From Tritrichomonas musculus (Eukaryota; Parabasalia; Tritrichomonadida; Tritrichomonadidae): a stretch of 20,286 nucleotides of DNA. Shown here one piece after another: positions 1 through 11,609 of the stretch (position 1 is the stretch's first letter; each line of letters opens with the position of its first letter). The notes below the pieces were generated by a model that was given only the letters and a program-made list of their open reading frames with translations, was not told where the DNA came from and made no database searches. The stretch spans positions 1 through 20,286 of the forward strand of contig JAPFFF010000544.1 in assembly GCA_039105265.1 (NCBI GenBank), written 5' to 3'. Position numbers and translations under genes: made by a program.

Positions 1-876
1 CTGAATCTAATGGTTAAATTGCAGTTGTAGTTCAATCTGATTGTTCAAATTGCAGTTGTAGTTTAATCTAATGGTTCAAATTGCAGTTGCAGCTGAATCT
101 GATGGTTCAATTGCAGTTGTAGTTTAATCTGATGGTTCAATTGCAGTTGTAGTTTAATCTGATGGTTCAAATTGCAGTTGTAGCTGAATCTAATGGTTCA
201 AATTGCAGTTGTAGATTAATCTGATGGTTCAATTGAAGTTGCAGCTGAATCTGATGGTTCAATTGAAGTTGCAGCTGAATCTAATGGTTAAATTGCAGTT
301 GTAGTTCAATCTGATTGTTCAAATTGCAGTTGTAGCTGAATCTGATGGTTCAATTGCAGTTGTAGTTTAATCTGATGGTTCAAATTGCAGTTGTAGATTA
401 ATCTGATGGTTCAAATTGCAGTTGTAGATTAATCTGATGGTTCAATTGAAGTTGCAGCTGAATCTGATGGTTCAATTGAAGTTGCAGCTGAATCTAATGG
501 TTAAATTGCAGTTGTAGTTTAATCTGATGATTCAACTGCAGTTGTAGTTTAATCTAATGGTTCAAATTGCAGTTGCAGCTGAATCTGATGGTTCAATTGC
601 AGTTGTAGTTTAATCTGATGGTTCAATTGCAGTTGTAGTTTAATCTGATGGTTCAAATTGCAGTTGTAGCTGAATCTGATGGTTCAAATTGCAGTTACAG
701 CTGAATCTAATGGTTCAAATTACAGTTGTAGTTTAATCTGATGATTCAACTGCAGTTGTAGTTTAATCTGATGGTTCAATTGCAGTTGTAGCTGAATCTG
801 ATGGTTTAAATTGCAGTTGTAGTTTAATCTGATGGTTCAATTGCAGTTGTAGTTTAATCTAATGGTTCAAATTGCA
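1..876. repeat. Partial higher-order unit (middle part), left edge of window
   Basis: This stretch has the same order of monomer variants as 16201-17076 (offset 16,200), 12920 onward, 8209 onward and 2465 onward. The alignment with 16201 is base for base over the lines compared, except for one private change at 455 (C here, T at 16655 and in the related copies). It holds the diagnostic monomers with CAGTTACAG (about 692), ATTACAG, TGATGATTCAACTGCAG (about 741) and GGTTTAAATTGC (802). It ends at a shared junction: after about 801-883 it continues with ATTAATCTGATGG plus GAAG-type monomers, the start of the 5.7-kb period. The related copies at 3684, 9092, 13803 and 17084 instead continue with TTTAAT monomers. 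The exact boundary inside the shared stretch is arbitrary. Confidence 0.85.
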
Positions 877-1582
877 GTTGTAGATTAATCTGATGGTTCA
901 ATTGAAGTTGTAGCTGAATCTGATGGTTCAATTGAAGTTGCAGCTGAATCTGATGGTTCAATTGAAGTTGCAGCTGAATCTAATGGTTAAATTGCAGTTG
1001 TAGTTTAATCTGATGGTTCAAATTGCAGTTGTAGTTTAATCTAATGGTTCAAATTGCAGTTGTAGTTTAATCTGATGGTTCAAATTGCAGTTGTAGATTA
1101 ATCTGATGGTTCAAATTGCAGTTGTAGTTTAATCTGATGGTTCAATTGCAGTTGTAGCTGAATCTGATGGTTCAATTGAATTTGCAGCTGAATCTAATGG
1201 TTCAATCGCAGTTGTAGTTTAATCTGATGGTTCAATTGCAGTTGTAGTTTAATCTGATGGTTCAAATTGCAGTTGTAGTTTAATCTGATGGTTCAATTGC
1301 AGTTGTAGTTTAATCTAATGGTTCAATTGCAGTTGTAGTTTAATCTGATGGTTCAAATTGCAGTTGTAGCTGAATCTAATGGTTCAAATTGCAGTTGTAG
1401 TTCAATCTGATTGTTCAAATTGCAGTTGTAGCTGAATCTGATGGTTCAATTGCAGTTGTAGTTTAATCTGATGGTTCAAATTGCAGTTGTAGATTAATCT
1501 GATGGTTCAATTGAAGTTGTAGCTGAATCTGATGGTTCAATTGAAGTTGCAGCTGAATCTGATGGTTCAATTGAAGTTGCAG

Positions 1583-2464
1583 CTGAATCTAATGGTTAAA
1601 TTGCAGTTGTAGTTCAATCTGATTGTTCAAATTGCAGTTGTAGTTTAATCTAATGGTTCAAATTGCAGTTGCAGCTGAATCTGATGGTTCAATTGCAGTT
1701 GTAGTTTAATCTGATGGTTCAATTGCAGTTGTAGTTTAATCTGATGGTTCAAATTGCAGTTGTAGCTGAATCTAATGGTTCAAATTGCAGTTGTAGATTA
1801 ATCTGATGGTTCAATTGAAGTTGCAGCTGAATCTAATGGTTAAATTGCAGTTGTAGTTCAATCTGATTGTTCAAATTGCAGTTGTAGCTGAATCTGATGG
1901 TTCAATTGCAGTTGTAGTTTAATCTGATGGTTCAATTGCAGTTGTAGATTAATCTGATGGTTCAAATTGCAGTTGTAGATTAATCTGATGGTTCAATTGA
2001 AGTTGTAGCTGAATCTGATGGTTCAATTGAAGTTGCAGCTGAATCTAATGGTTAAATTGCAGTTGTAGTTTAATCTGATGATTCAAATTGCAGTTGTAGC
2101 TGAATCTAATGGTTCAAATTGCAGTTGCAGCTGAATCTGATGGTTAAATTGCAGTTGTAGTTCAATCTGATTGTTCAAATTGCAGTTGTAGTTTAATCTG
2201 ATGGTTCAATTGCAGTTGTAGTTTAATCTGATGGTTCAAATTGCAGTTGCAGCTGAATCTGATGGTTCAATTGAAGTTGCAGCTGAATCTAATGGTTAAA
2301 TTGCAGTTGTAGTTCAATCTGATTGTTCAAATTGCAGTTGTAGTTTAATCTGATGGTTCAAATTGCAGTTGTAGATTAATCTGATGGTTCAATTGAAGTT
2401 GTAGCTGAATCTGATGGTTCAATTGAAGTTGCAGCTGAATCTGATGGTTCAATTGAAGTTGCAG
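1583..2464. repeat. Nested sub-repeat of about 882 bases
   Basis: The block starting at 1583 begins with a CTGAATCTAATGG monomer carrying GGTTAAATTG, then a TTCAATCTGATTG monomer, then a GCAGTTGCAG monomer. The same start recurs at 2465, 882 bases on. In copy II the matching starts are 7327 and 8209, also 882 apart. The first eight or so monomers agree closely. After that the two halves differ by gain or loss of single monomers: the GAAG-type monomer before the next GGTTAAATTG is present once in one half and twice in the other. This is an intermediate level between monomer and 5.7-kb period. It probably arose by an earlier internal duplication that was later copied along with the larger unit. 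Confidence 0.7.
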
Positions 2465-3185
2465 CTGAATCTAATGGTTAAATTGCAGTTGTAGTTCAAT
2501 CTGATTGTTCAAATTGCAGTTGTAGTTTAATCTAATGGTTCAAATTGCAGTTGCAGCTGAATCTGATGGTTCAATTGCAGTTGTAGTTTAATCTGATGGT
2601 TCAATTGCAGTTGTAGTTTAATCTGATGGTTCAAATTGCAGTTGTAGCTGAATCTAATGGTTCAAATTGCAGTTGTAGATTAATCTGATGGTTCAATTGA
2701 AGTTGCAGCTGAATCTGATGGTTCAATTGAAGTTGCAGCTGAATCTAATGGTTAAATTGCAGTTGTAGTTCAATCTGATTGTTCAAATTGCAGTTGTAGC
2801 TGAATCTGATGGTTCAAATTGCAGTTGTAGTTTAATCTGATGGTTCAAATTGCAGTTGTAGATTAATCTGATGGTTCAAATTGCAGTTGTAGATTAATCT
2901 GATGGTTCAATTGAAGTTGTAGCTGAATCTGATGGTTCAATTGAAGTTGCAGCTGAATCTAATGGTTAAATTGCAGTTGTAGTTTAATCTGATGATTCAA
3001 CTGCAGTTGTAGTTTAATCTAATGGTTCAAATTGCAGTTGCAGCTGAATCTGATGGTTCAATTGCAGTTGTAGTTTAATCTGATGGTTCAATTGCAGTTG
3101 TAGTTTAATCTGATGGTTCAAATTGCAGTTGTAGCTGAATCTGATGGTTCAAATTGCAGTTGTAGTTTAATCTGATGGTTCAATT

Positions 3186-3642
3186 GCAGTTACAGCTGAA
3201 TCTAATGGTTCAAATTACAGTTGTAGTTTAATCTGATGATTCAACTGCAGTTGTAGTTTAATCTGATGGTTCAATTGCAGTTGTAGCTGAATCTGATGGT
3301 TTAAATTGCAGTTGTAGTTTAATCTGATGGTTCAATTGCAGTTACAGCTGAATCTAATGGTTCAAATTACAGTTGTAGTTTAATCTGATGATTCAACTGC
3401 AGTTGTAGTTTAATCTGATGGTTCAATTGCAGTTGTAGCTGAATCTGATGGTTCAAATTGCAGTTGTAGTTTAATCTAATGGTTCAAATTGCAGTTACAG
3501 CTGAATCTAATGGTTCAAATTACAGTTGTAGTTTAATCTGATGATTCAACTGCAGTTGTAGTTTAATCTGATGGTTCAATTGCAGTTGTAGCTGAATCTG
3601 ATGGTTTAAATTGCAGTTGTAGTTTAATCTGATGGTTCAATT
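3186..3642. repeat. Local triplication of a 152/153-base, five-monomer cassette
   Basis: Three tandem cassettes start at 3186, 3338 and 3491, each marked by GCAGTTACAG followed by ATTACAG and then TGATGATTCAACTGCAG. The first and third contain GGTTTAAATTGC. The middle one has GGTTCAAATTGC and ends with a CTAATGG 31-base monomer, so the copies are not perfectly equal. The other copies of this region have the cassette only once (start 691, 8899, and the matching places near 13610 and 16891). Together with one extra 30-base monomer just upstream, this explains the 335 bases by which period I exceeds copy II over this part. It looks like a young local expansion restricted to this copy. Confidence 0.82.
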
Positions 3643-6620
3643 GCAGTTGTAGTTTAATCTAATGGTTCAAATTGCAGTTGTAGTTTAATCTGATGGTTCA
3701 ATTGCAGTTGTAGTTTAATCTATTGATTAAATTGCAGTTGTAGTTTAATCTGATGGTTCAATTGCAGTTGTAGTTTAATCTATTGATTAAATTGCAGTTG
3801 TAGTTTAATCTAATGGTTCAAATTGCAGTTGTAGTTTAATCTGATGGTTCAATTGCAGTTGTAGTTTAATCTGATGGTTCAATTGCAGTTGTAGCTGAAT
3901 CTGATGGTTCAATTGAAGTTGCAGCTGAATCTAATGGTTCAATCGCAGTTGTAGTTTAATCTGATGGTTCAAATTGCAGTTGTAGTTTAATCTGATGGTT
4001 CAATTGCAGTTGTAGTTTAATCTGATGGTTCAATTGCAGTTGTAGCTGAATCTGATGGTTCAATTGAAGTTGCAGCTGAATCTAATGGTTCAATTGCAGT
4101 TGTAGCTGAATCTGATGGTTCAATTGCAGTTGTAGTTTAATCTAATGGTTCAATTGCAGTTGTAGTTTAATCTAATGGTTCAATTGCAGTTGTAGTTTAA
4201 TCTGATGGTTCAAATTGCAGTTGTAGCTGAATCTGATGGTTCAAATTGCAGTTGTAGTTTAATCTGATGGTTCAATTGCAGTTGTAGCTGAATCTGATGG
4301 TTCAATTGAAGTTGCAGCTGAATCTAATGGTTCAATTGCAGTTGTAGTTTAATCTGATGGTTCAAATTGCAGTTGCAGCTGAATCTAATGGTTCAAATTG
4401 CAGTTGTAGTTTAATCTGATGGTTCAATTGCAGTTGTAGCTGAATCTGATGGTTCAATTGCAGTTGCAGCTGAATCTAATGGTTCAATTGCAGTTGTAGC
4501 TGAATCTGATGGTTCAAATTGTAGTTTTAGCTGAATCTAATGGTTCAATTGCAGTTGTAGCTGAATCTGATGGTTCAATTGCAGTTGTAGTTTAATCTAA
4601 TGGTTCAATTGCAGTTGTAGTTTAATCTGATGGTTCAATTGCAGTTGTAGTTTAATCTGATGGTTCAATTGCAGTTGTAGCTGAATCTGATGGTTCAAAT
4701 TGTAGTTTTAGCTGAATCTAATGGTTCAATTGCAGTTGTAGCTGAATCTGATGGTTCAATTGCAGTTGTAGTTTAATCTAATGGTTCAATTGCAGTTGTA
4801 GTTTAATCTGATGGTTCAAATTGCAGTTGCAGCTGAATCTAATGGTTCAAATTGCAGTTGTAGTTTAATCTGATGGTTCAATTGCAGTTGTAGCTGAATC
4901 TGATGGTTCAATTGCAGTTGTAGTTTAATCTGATGGTTCAAATTGCAGTTGTAGCTGAATCTAATGGTTCAATTGCAGTTGTAGTTTATTCAGATGGTTC
5001 AAATTGCAGTTGTAGCTGAATCTGATGGTTCAAATTGCAGTTGTAGCTGAATCTGATGGTTCAAATTGCAGTTGTAGCTGAATCTGATGGTTCAATTGCA
5101 GTTGTAGTTTAATCTGATGGTTCAAATTGCAGTTGTAGTTTAATCTGATGGTTCAATTGCAGTTGTAGTTTAATCTGATGGTTCAATTGCAGTTGTAGTT
5201 TAATCTGATGGTTCAATTGCAGTTGTAGTTTAATCTGATGGTTCAAATTGCAGTTGTAGCTGAATCTAATGGTTCAAATTGCAGTTGTAGTTTAATCTGA
5301 TGGTTCAATTGCAGTTGTATTTTAATCTGATGGTTCAAATTGCAGTTGTAGTTTAATCTGATGGTTCAATTGCAGTTGTAGTTTAATCTGATGGTTCAAA
5401 TTGCAGTTGTAGCTGAATCTGATGGTTCAATTGCAGTTGTAGTTTAATCTGATGGTTCAATTGCAGTTGTAGTTTAATCTGATGGTTCAAATTGCAGTTG
5501 TAGTTTAATCTGATGGTTCAATTGCAGTTGTAGTTTAATCTGATGGTTCAATTGCAGTTGTAGTTTAATCTGATGGTTCAATTGCAGTTGTAGTTTAATC
5601 TGATGGTTCAATTGCAGTTGTAGTTTAATCTGATGGTTCAAATTGCAGTTGTAGTTTAATCTGATGGTTCAATTGCAGTTGTAGTTTAATCTGATGGTTC
5701 AATTGCAGTTGTAGTTTAATCTGATGGTTCAATTGCAGTTGTAGTTTAATCTGATGGTTCAAATTGCAGTTGTAGCTGAATCTAATGGTTCAACTGCAGT
5801 TGTAGTTTAATCTGATGGTTCAAATTGCAGTTGTAGCTGAATCTGATGGTTCAATTGCAGTTGTAGTTTAATCTGATGGTTCAAATTGCAGTTGTAGCTG
5901 AATCTAATGGTTCAACTGCAGTTGTAGTTTAATCTGATGGTTCAATTGCAGTTGTAGCTGAATCTGATGGTTCAAATTGCAGTTGTAGTTTAATCTAATG
6001 GTTCAAATTGCAGTTGTAGCTGAATCTGATGGTTCAATTGCAGTTGTAGTTTAATCTGATGGTTCAAATTGCAGTTGTAGTTTAATCTGATGATTCAATT
6101 GCAGTTGTAGTTTAATCTGATGGTTCAAATTGCAGTTGCAGCTGAATCTAATGGTTCAATTGCAGTTGTAGCTGAATCTGATGGTTCAATTGCAGTTGTA
6201 GTTTAATCTAATGGTTAAATTGCAGTTGTAGTTTAATCTGATGGTTCAAATTGCAGTTGTAGTTTAATCTAATGGTTCAAATTGCAGTTGTAGTTTAATC
6301 TGATGGTTCAAATTGCAGTTGTAGATTAATCTGATGGTTCAAATTGCAGTTGTAGTTTAATCTGATGGTTCAATTGCAGTTGTAGCTGAATCTGATGGTT
6401 CAATTGAATTTGCAGCTGAATCTAATGGTTCAATCGCAGTTGTAGTTTAATCTGATGGTTCAATTGCAGTTGTAGTTTAATCTGATGGTTCAATTGCAGT
6501 TGTAGTTTAATCTGATGGTTCAATTGCAGTTGTAGCTGAATCTGATGGTTTAAATTGCAGTTGTAGTTTAATCTGATGGTTCAATTGCAGTTGTAGTTTA
6601 ATCTAATGGTTCAAATTGCA

Positions 6621-9600
6621 GTTGTAGATTAATCTGATGGTTCAATTGAAGTTGTAGCTGAATCTGATGGTTCAATTGAAGTTGCAGCTGAATCTGATGG
6701 TTCAATTGAAGTTGCAGCTGAATCTAATGGTTAAATTGCAGTTGTAGTTTAATCTGATGGTTCAAATTGCAGTTGTAGTTTAATCTAATGGTTCAAATTG
6801 CAGTTGTAGTTTAATCTGATGGTTCAAATTGCAGTTGTAGATTAATCTGATGGTTCAAATTGCAGTTGTAGTTTAATCTGATGGTTCAATTGCAGTTGTA
6901 GCTGAATCTGATGGTTCAATTGAATTTGCAGCTGAATCTAATGGTTCAATCGCAGTTGTAGTTTAATCTGATGGTTCAATTGCAGTTGTAGTTTAATCTG
7001 ATGGTTCAAATTGCAGTTGTAGTTTAATCTGATGGTTCAATTGCAGTTGTAGTTTAATCTAATGGTTCAATTGCAGTTGTAGTTTAATCTGATGGTTCAA
7101 ATTGCAGTTGTAGCTGAATCTAATGGTTCAAATTGCAGTTGTAGTTCAATCTGATTGTTCAAATTGCAGTTGTAGCTGAATCTGATGGTTCAATTGCAGT
7201 TGTAGTTTAATCTGATGGTTCAAATTGCAGTTGTAGATTAATCTGATGGTTCAATTGAAGTTGTAGCTGAATCTGATGGTTCAATTGAAGTTGCAGCTGA
7301 ATCTGATGGTTCAATTGAAGTTGCAGCTGAATCTAATGGTTAAATTGCAGTTGTAGTTCAATCTGATTGTTCAAATTGCAGTTGTAGTTTAATCTAATGG
7401 TTCAAATTGCAGTTGCAGCTGAATCTGATGGTTCAATTGCAGTTGTAGTTTAATCTGATGGTTCAATTGCAGTTGTAGTTTAATCTGATGGTTCAAATTG
7501 CAGTTGTAGCTGAATCTAATGGTTCAAATTGCAGTTGTAGATTAATCTGATGGTTCAATTGAAGTTGCAGCTGAATCTAATGGTTAAATTGCAGTTGTAG
7601 TTCAATCTGATTGTTCAAATTGCAGTTGTAGCTGAATCTGATGGTTCAATTGCAGTTGTAGTTTAATCTGATGGTTCAATTGCAGTTGTAGATTAATCTG
7701 ATGGTTCAAATTGCAGTTGTAGATTAATCTGATGGTTCAATTGAAGTTGTAGCTGAATCTGATGGTTCAATTGAAGTTGCAGCTGAATCTAATGGTTAAA
7801 TTGCAGTTGTAGTTTAATCTGATGATTCAAATTGCAGTTGTAGCTGAATCTAATGGTTCAAATTGCAGTTGCAGCTGAATCTGATGGTTAAATTGCAGTT
7901 GTAGTTCAATCTGATTGTTCAAATTGCAGTTGTAGTTTAATCTGATGGTTCAATTGCAGTTGTAGTTTAATCTGATGGTTCAAATTGCAGTTGCAGCTGA
8001 ATCTGATGGTTCAATTGAAGTTGCAGCTGAATCTAATGGTTAAATTGCAGTTGTAGTTCAATCTGATTGTTCAAATTGCAGTTGTAGTTTAATCTGATGG
8101 TTCAAATTGCAGTTGTAGATTAATCTGATGGTTCAATTGAAGTTGTAGCTGAATCTGATGGTTCAATTGAAGTTGCAGCTGAATCTGATGGTTCAATTGA
8201 AGTTGCAGCTGAATCTAATGGTTAAATTGCAGTTGTAGTTCAATCTGATTGTTCAAATTGCAGTTGTAGTTTAATCTAATGGTTCAAATTGCAGTTGCAG
8301 CTGAATCTGATGGTTCAATTGCAGTTGTAGTTTAATCTGATGGTTCAATTGCAGTTGTAGTTTAATCTGATGGTTCAAATTGCAGTTGTAGCTGAATCTA
8401 ATGGTTCAAATTGCAGTTGTAGATTAATCTGATGGTTCAATTGAAGTTGCAGCTGAATCTGATGGTTCAATTGAAGTTGCAGCTGAATCTAATGGTTAAA
8501 TTGCAGTTGTAGTTCAATCTGATTGTTCAAATTGCAGTTGTAGCTGAATCTGATGGTTCAATTGCAGTTGTAGTTTAATCTGATGGTTCAAATTGCAGTT
8601 GTAGATTAATCTGATGGTTCAAATTGCAGTTGTAGATTAATCTGATGGTTCAATTGAAGTTGTAGCTGAATCTGATGGTTCAATTGAAGTTGCAGCTGAA
8701 TCTAATGGTTAAATTGCAGTTGTAGTTTAATCTGATGATTCAACTGCAGTTGTAGTTTAATCTAATGGTTCAAATTGCAGTTGCAGCTGAATCTGATGGT
8801 TCAATTGCAGTTGTAGTTTAATCTGATGGTTCAATTGCAGTTGTAGTTTAATCTGATGGTTCAAATTGCAGTTGTAGCTGAATCTGATGGTTCAAATTGC
8901 AGTTACAGCTGAATCTAATGGTTCAAATTACAGTTGTAGTTTAATCTGATGATTCAACTGCAGTTGTAGTTTAATCTGATGGTTCAATTGCAGTTGTAGC
9001 TGAATCTGATGGTTTAAATTGCAGTTGTAGTTTAATCTGATGGTTCAATTGCAGTTGTAGTTTAATCTAATGGTTCAAATTGCAGTTGTAGTTTAATCTG
9101 ATGGTTCAATTGCAGTTGTAGTTTAATCTATTGATTAAATTGCAGTTGTAGTTTAATCTGATGGTTCAATTGCAGTTGTAGTTTAATCTATTGATTAAAT
9201 TGCAGTTGTAGTTTAATCTAATGGTTCAAATTGCAGTTGTAGTTTAATCTGATGGTTCAATTGCAGTTGTAGTTTAATCTGATGGTTCAATTGCAGTTGT
9301 AGCTGAATCTGATGGTTCAATTGAAGTTGCAGCTGAATCTAATGGTTCAATCGCAGTTGTAGTTTAATCTGATGGTTCAAATTGCAGTTGTAGTTTAATC
9401 TGATGGTTCAATTGCAGTTGTAGTTTAATCTGATGGTTCAATTGCAGTTGTAGCTGAATCTGATGGTTCAATTGAAGTTGCAGCTGAATCTAATGGTTCA
9501 ATTGCAGTTGTAGCTGAATCTGATGGTTCAATTGCAGTTGTAGTTTAATCTAATGGTTCAATTGCAGTTGTAGTTTAATCTAATGGTTCAATTGCAGTTG

Positions 9601-11609
9601 TAGTTTAATCTGATGGTTCAAATTGCAGTTGTAGCTGAATCTGATGGTTCAAATTGCAGTTGTAGTTTAATCTGATGGTTCAATTGCAGTTGTAGCTGAA
9701 TCTGATGGTTCAATTGAAGTTGCAGCTGAATCTAATGGTTCAATTGCAGTTGTAGTTTAATCTGATGGTTCAAATTGCAGTTGCAGCTGAATCTAATGGT
9801 TCAAATTGCAGTTGTAGTTTAATCTGATGGTTCAATTGCAGTTGTAGCTGAATCTGATGGTTCAATTGCAGTTGCAGCTGAATCTAATGGTTCAATTGCA
9901 GTTGTAGCTGAATCTGATGGTTCAAATTGTAGTTTTAGCTGAATCTAATGGTTCAATTGCAGTTGTAGCTGAATCTGATGGTTCAATTGCAGTTGTAGTT
10001 TAATCTAATGGTTCAATTGCAGTTGTAGTTTAATCTGATGGTTCAATTGCAGTTGTAGTTTAATCTGATGGTTCAATTGCAGTTGTAGCTGAATCTGATG
10101 GTTCAAATTGTAGTTTTAGCTGAATCTAATGGTTCAATTGCAGTTGTAGCTGAATCTGATGGTTCAATTGCAGTTGTAGTTTAATCTAATGGTTCAATTG
10201 CAGTTGTAGTTTAATCTGATGGTTCAAATTGCAGTTGCAGCTGAATCTAATGGTTCAAATTGCAGTTGTAGTTTAATCTGATGGTTCAATTGCAGTTGTA
10301 GCTGAATCTGATGGTTCAATTGCAGTTGTAGTTTAATCTGATGGTTCAAATTGCAGTTGTAGCTGAATCTAATGGTTCAATTGCAGTTGTAGTTTATTCA
10401 GATGGTTCAAATTGCAGTTGTAGCTGAATCTGATGGTTCAAATTGCAGTTGTAGCTGAATCTGATGGTTCAAATTGCAGTTGTAGCTGAATCTGATGGTT
10501 CAATTGCAGTTGTAGTTTAATCTGATGGTTCAAATTGCAGTTGTAGTTTAATCTGATGGTTCAATTGCAGTTGTAGTTTAATCTGATGGTTCAATTGCAG
10601 TTGTAGTTTAATCTGATGGTTCAATTGCAGTTGTAGTTTAATCTGATGGTTCAAATTGCAGTTGTAGCTGAATCTAATGGTTCAAATTGCAGTTGTAGTT
10701 TAATCTGATGGTTCAATTGCAGTTGTATTTTAATCTGATGGTTCAAATTGCAGTTGTAGTTTAATCTGATGGTTCAATTGCAGTTGTAGTTTAATCTGAT
10801 GGTTCAAATTGCAGTTGTAGCTGAATCTGATGGTTCAATTGCAGTTGTAGTTTAATCTGATGGTTCAATTGCAGTTGTATTTTAATCTGATGGTTCAAAT
10901 TGCAGTTGTAGTTTAATCTGATGGTTCAATTGCAGTTGTAGTTTAATCTGATGGTTCAATTGCAGTTGTAGTTTAATCTGATGGTTCAATTGCAGTTGTA
11001 GTTTAATCTGATGGTTCAATTGCAGTTGTAGTTTAATCTGATGGTTCAAATTGCAGTTGTAGTTTAATCTGATGGTTCAATTGCAGTTGTAGTTTAATCT
11101 GATGGTTCAATTGCAGTTGTAGTTTAATCTGATGGTTCAATTGCAGTTGTAGTTTAATCTGATGGTTCAAATTGCAGTTGTAGCTGAATCTAATGGTTCA
11201 ACTGCAGTTGTAGTTTAATCTGATGGTTCAAATTGCAGTTGTAGCTGAATCTGATGGTTCAATTGCAGTTGTAGTTTAATCTGATGGTTCAAATTGCAGT
11301 TGTAGCTGAATCTAATGGTTCAACTGCAGTTGTAGTTTAATCTGATGGTTCAATTGCAGTTGTAGCTGAATCTGATGGTTCAAATTGCAGTTGTAGTTTA
11401 ATCTAATGGTTCAAATTGCAGTTGTAGCTGAATCTGATGGTTCAATTGCAGTTGTAGTTTAATCTGATGGTTCAAATTGCAGTTGTAGTTTAATCTGATG
11501 ATTCAATTGCAGTTGTAGTTTAATCTGATGGTTCAAATTGCAGTTGCAGCTGAATCTAATGGTTCAATTGCAGTTGTAGCTGAATCTGATGGTTCAATTG
11601 CAGTTGTAG
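6621..11609. repeat. Higher-order repeat copy II (4,989 bases, shorter version)
   Basis: This block follows 877-6201 of period I. The offset is 5,744 up to about 2818, then 5,743, and becomes 5,408 after the local expansion of copy I (TATTGATTAA at 3721 matches 9129; TTTATTCAGATGG follows GTAG at 4981 and 10389). A private G-to-T change sits at 10880 (G at 5472 and 18872), giving a second GTATTTT monomer 152 bases after the shared one at 10728. At 11610 the variant order leaves that of copy I: copy I has TTTAATCTAATGG with GGTTAAATTG after 6202, whereas here a CTGAATCTGATGG 31-base monomer follows. The final part of the period (6203-6620 in copy I) is therefore missing from this copy. Confidence 0.83.

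Larger units (their letters stand above)
877..6620. repeat. Higher-order repeat period I (5,744 bases)
   Basis: Sequence from 877 recurs from 6621 with an offset of 5,744. Marks that fix this are GAATTTGCAG at 1178 and 6922, the rare CpG in ATCGCAG at 1207 and 6951, and GTAGTTCAATCTGATTG at 1397 and 7141. The period is about 189 monomers long. It carries barcode monomers: the pair of TATTGATTAA variants at 3721 and 3781, the two TAGTTTTAGCTG variants near 4520 and 4700, TTTATTCAGATGG at 4985 and GTATTTT at 5318. Relative to copy II it has one extra A around 2818, and a net 335 extra bases from a local expansion around 3150-3490. The start point is set where the ATTAAT/GAAG monomer block follows the shared junction, so it could be shifted along the period. 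Confidence 0.85.

Noticed and set aside
5504-5623. Minus-strand open stretch through four 30-base monomers (LQLQLNHQIK-like repeats)
   Set aside because: It has no start codon, and the next 31-base or CTAATGG monomer brings a stop. It is a by-product of a period divisible by three.
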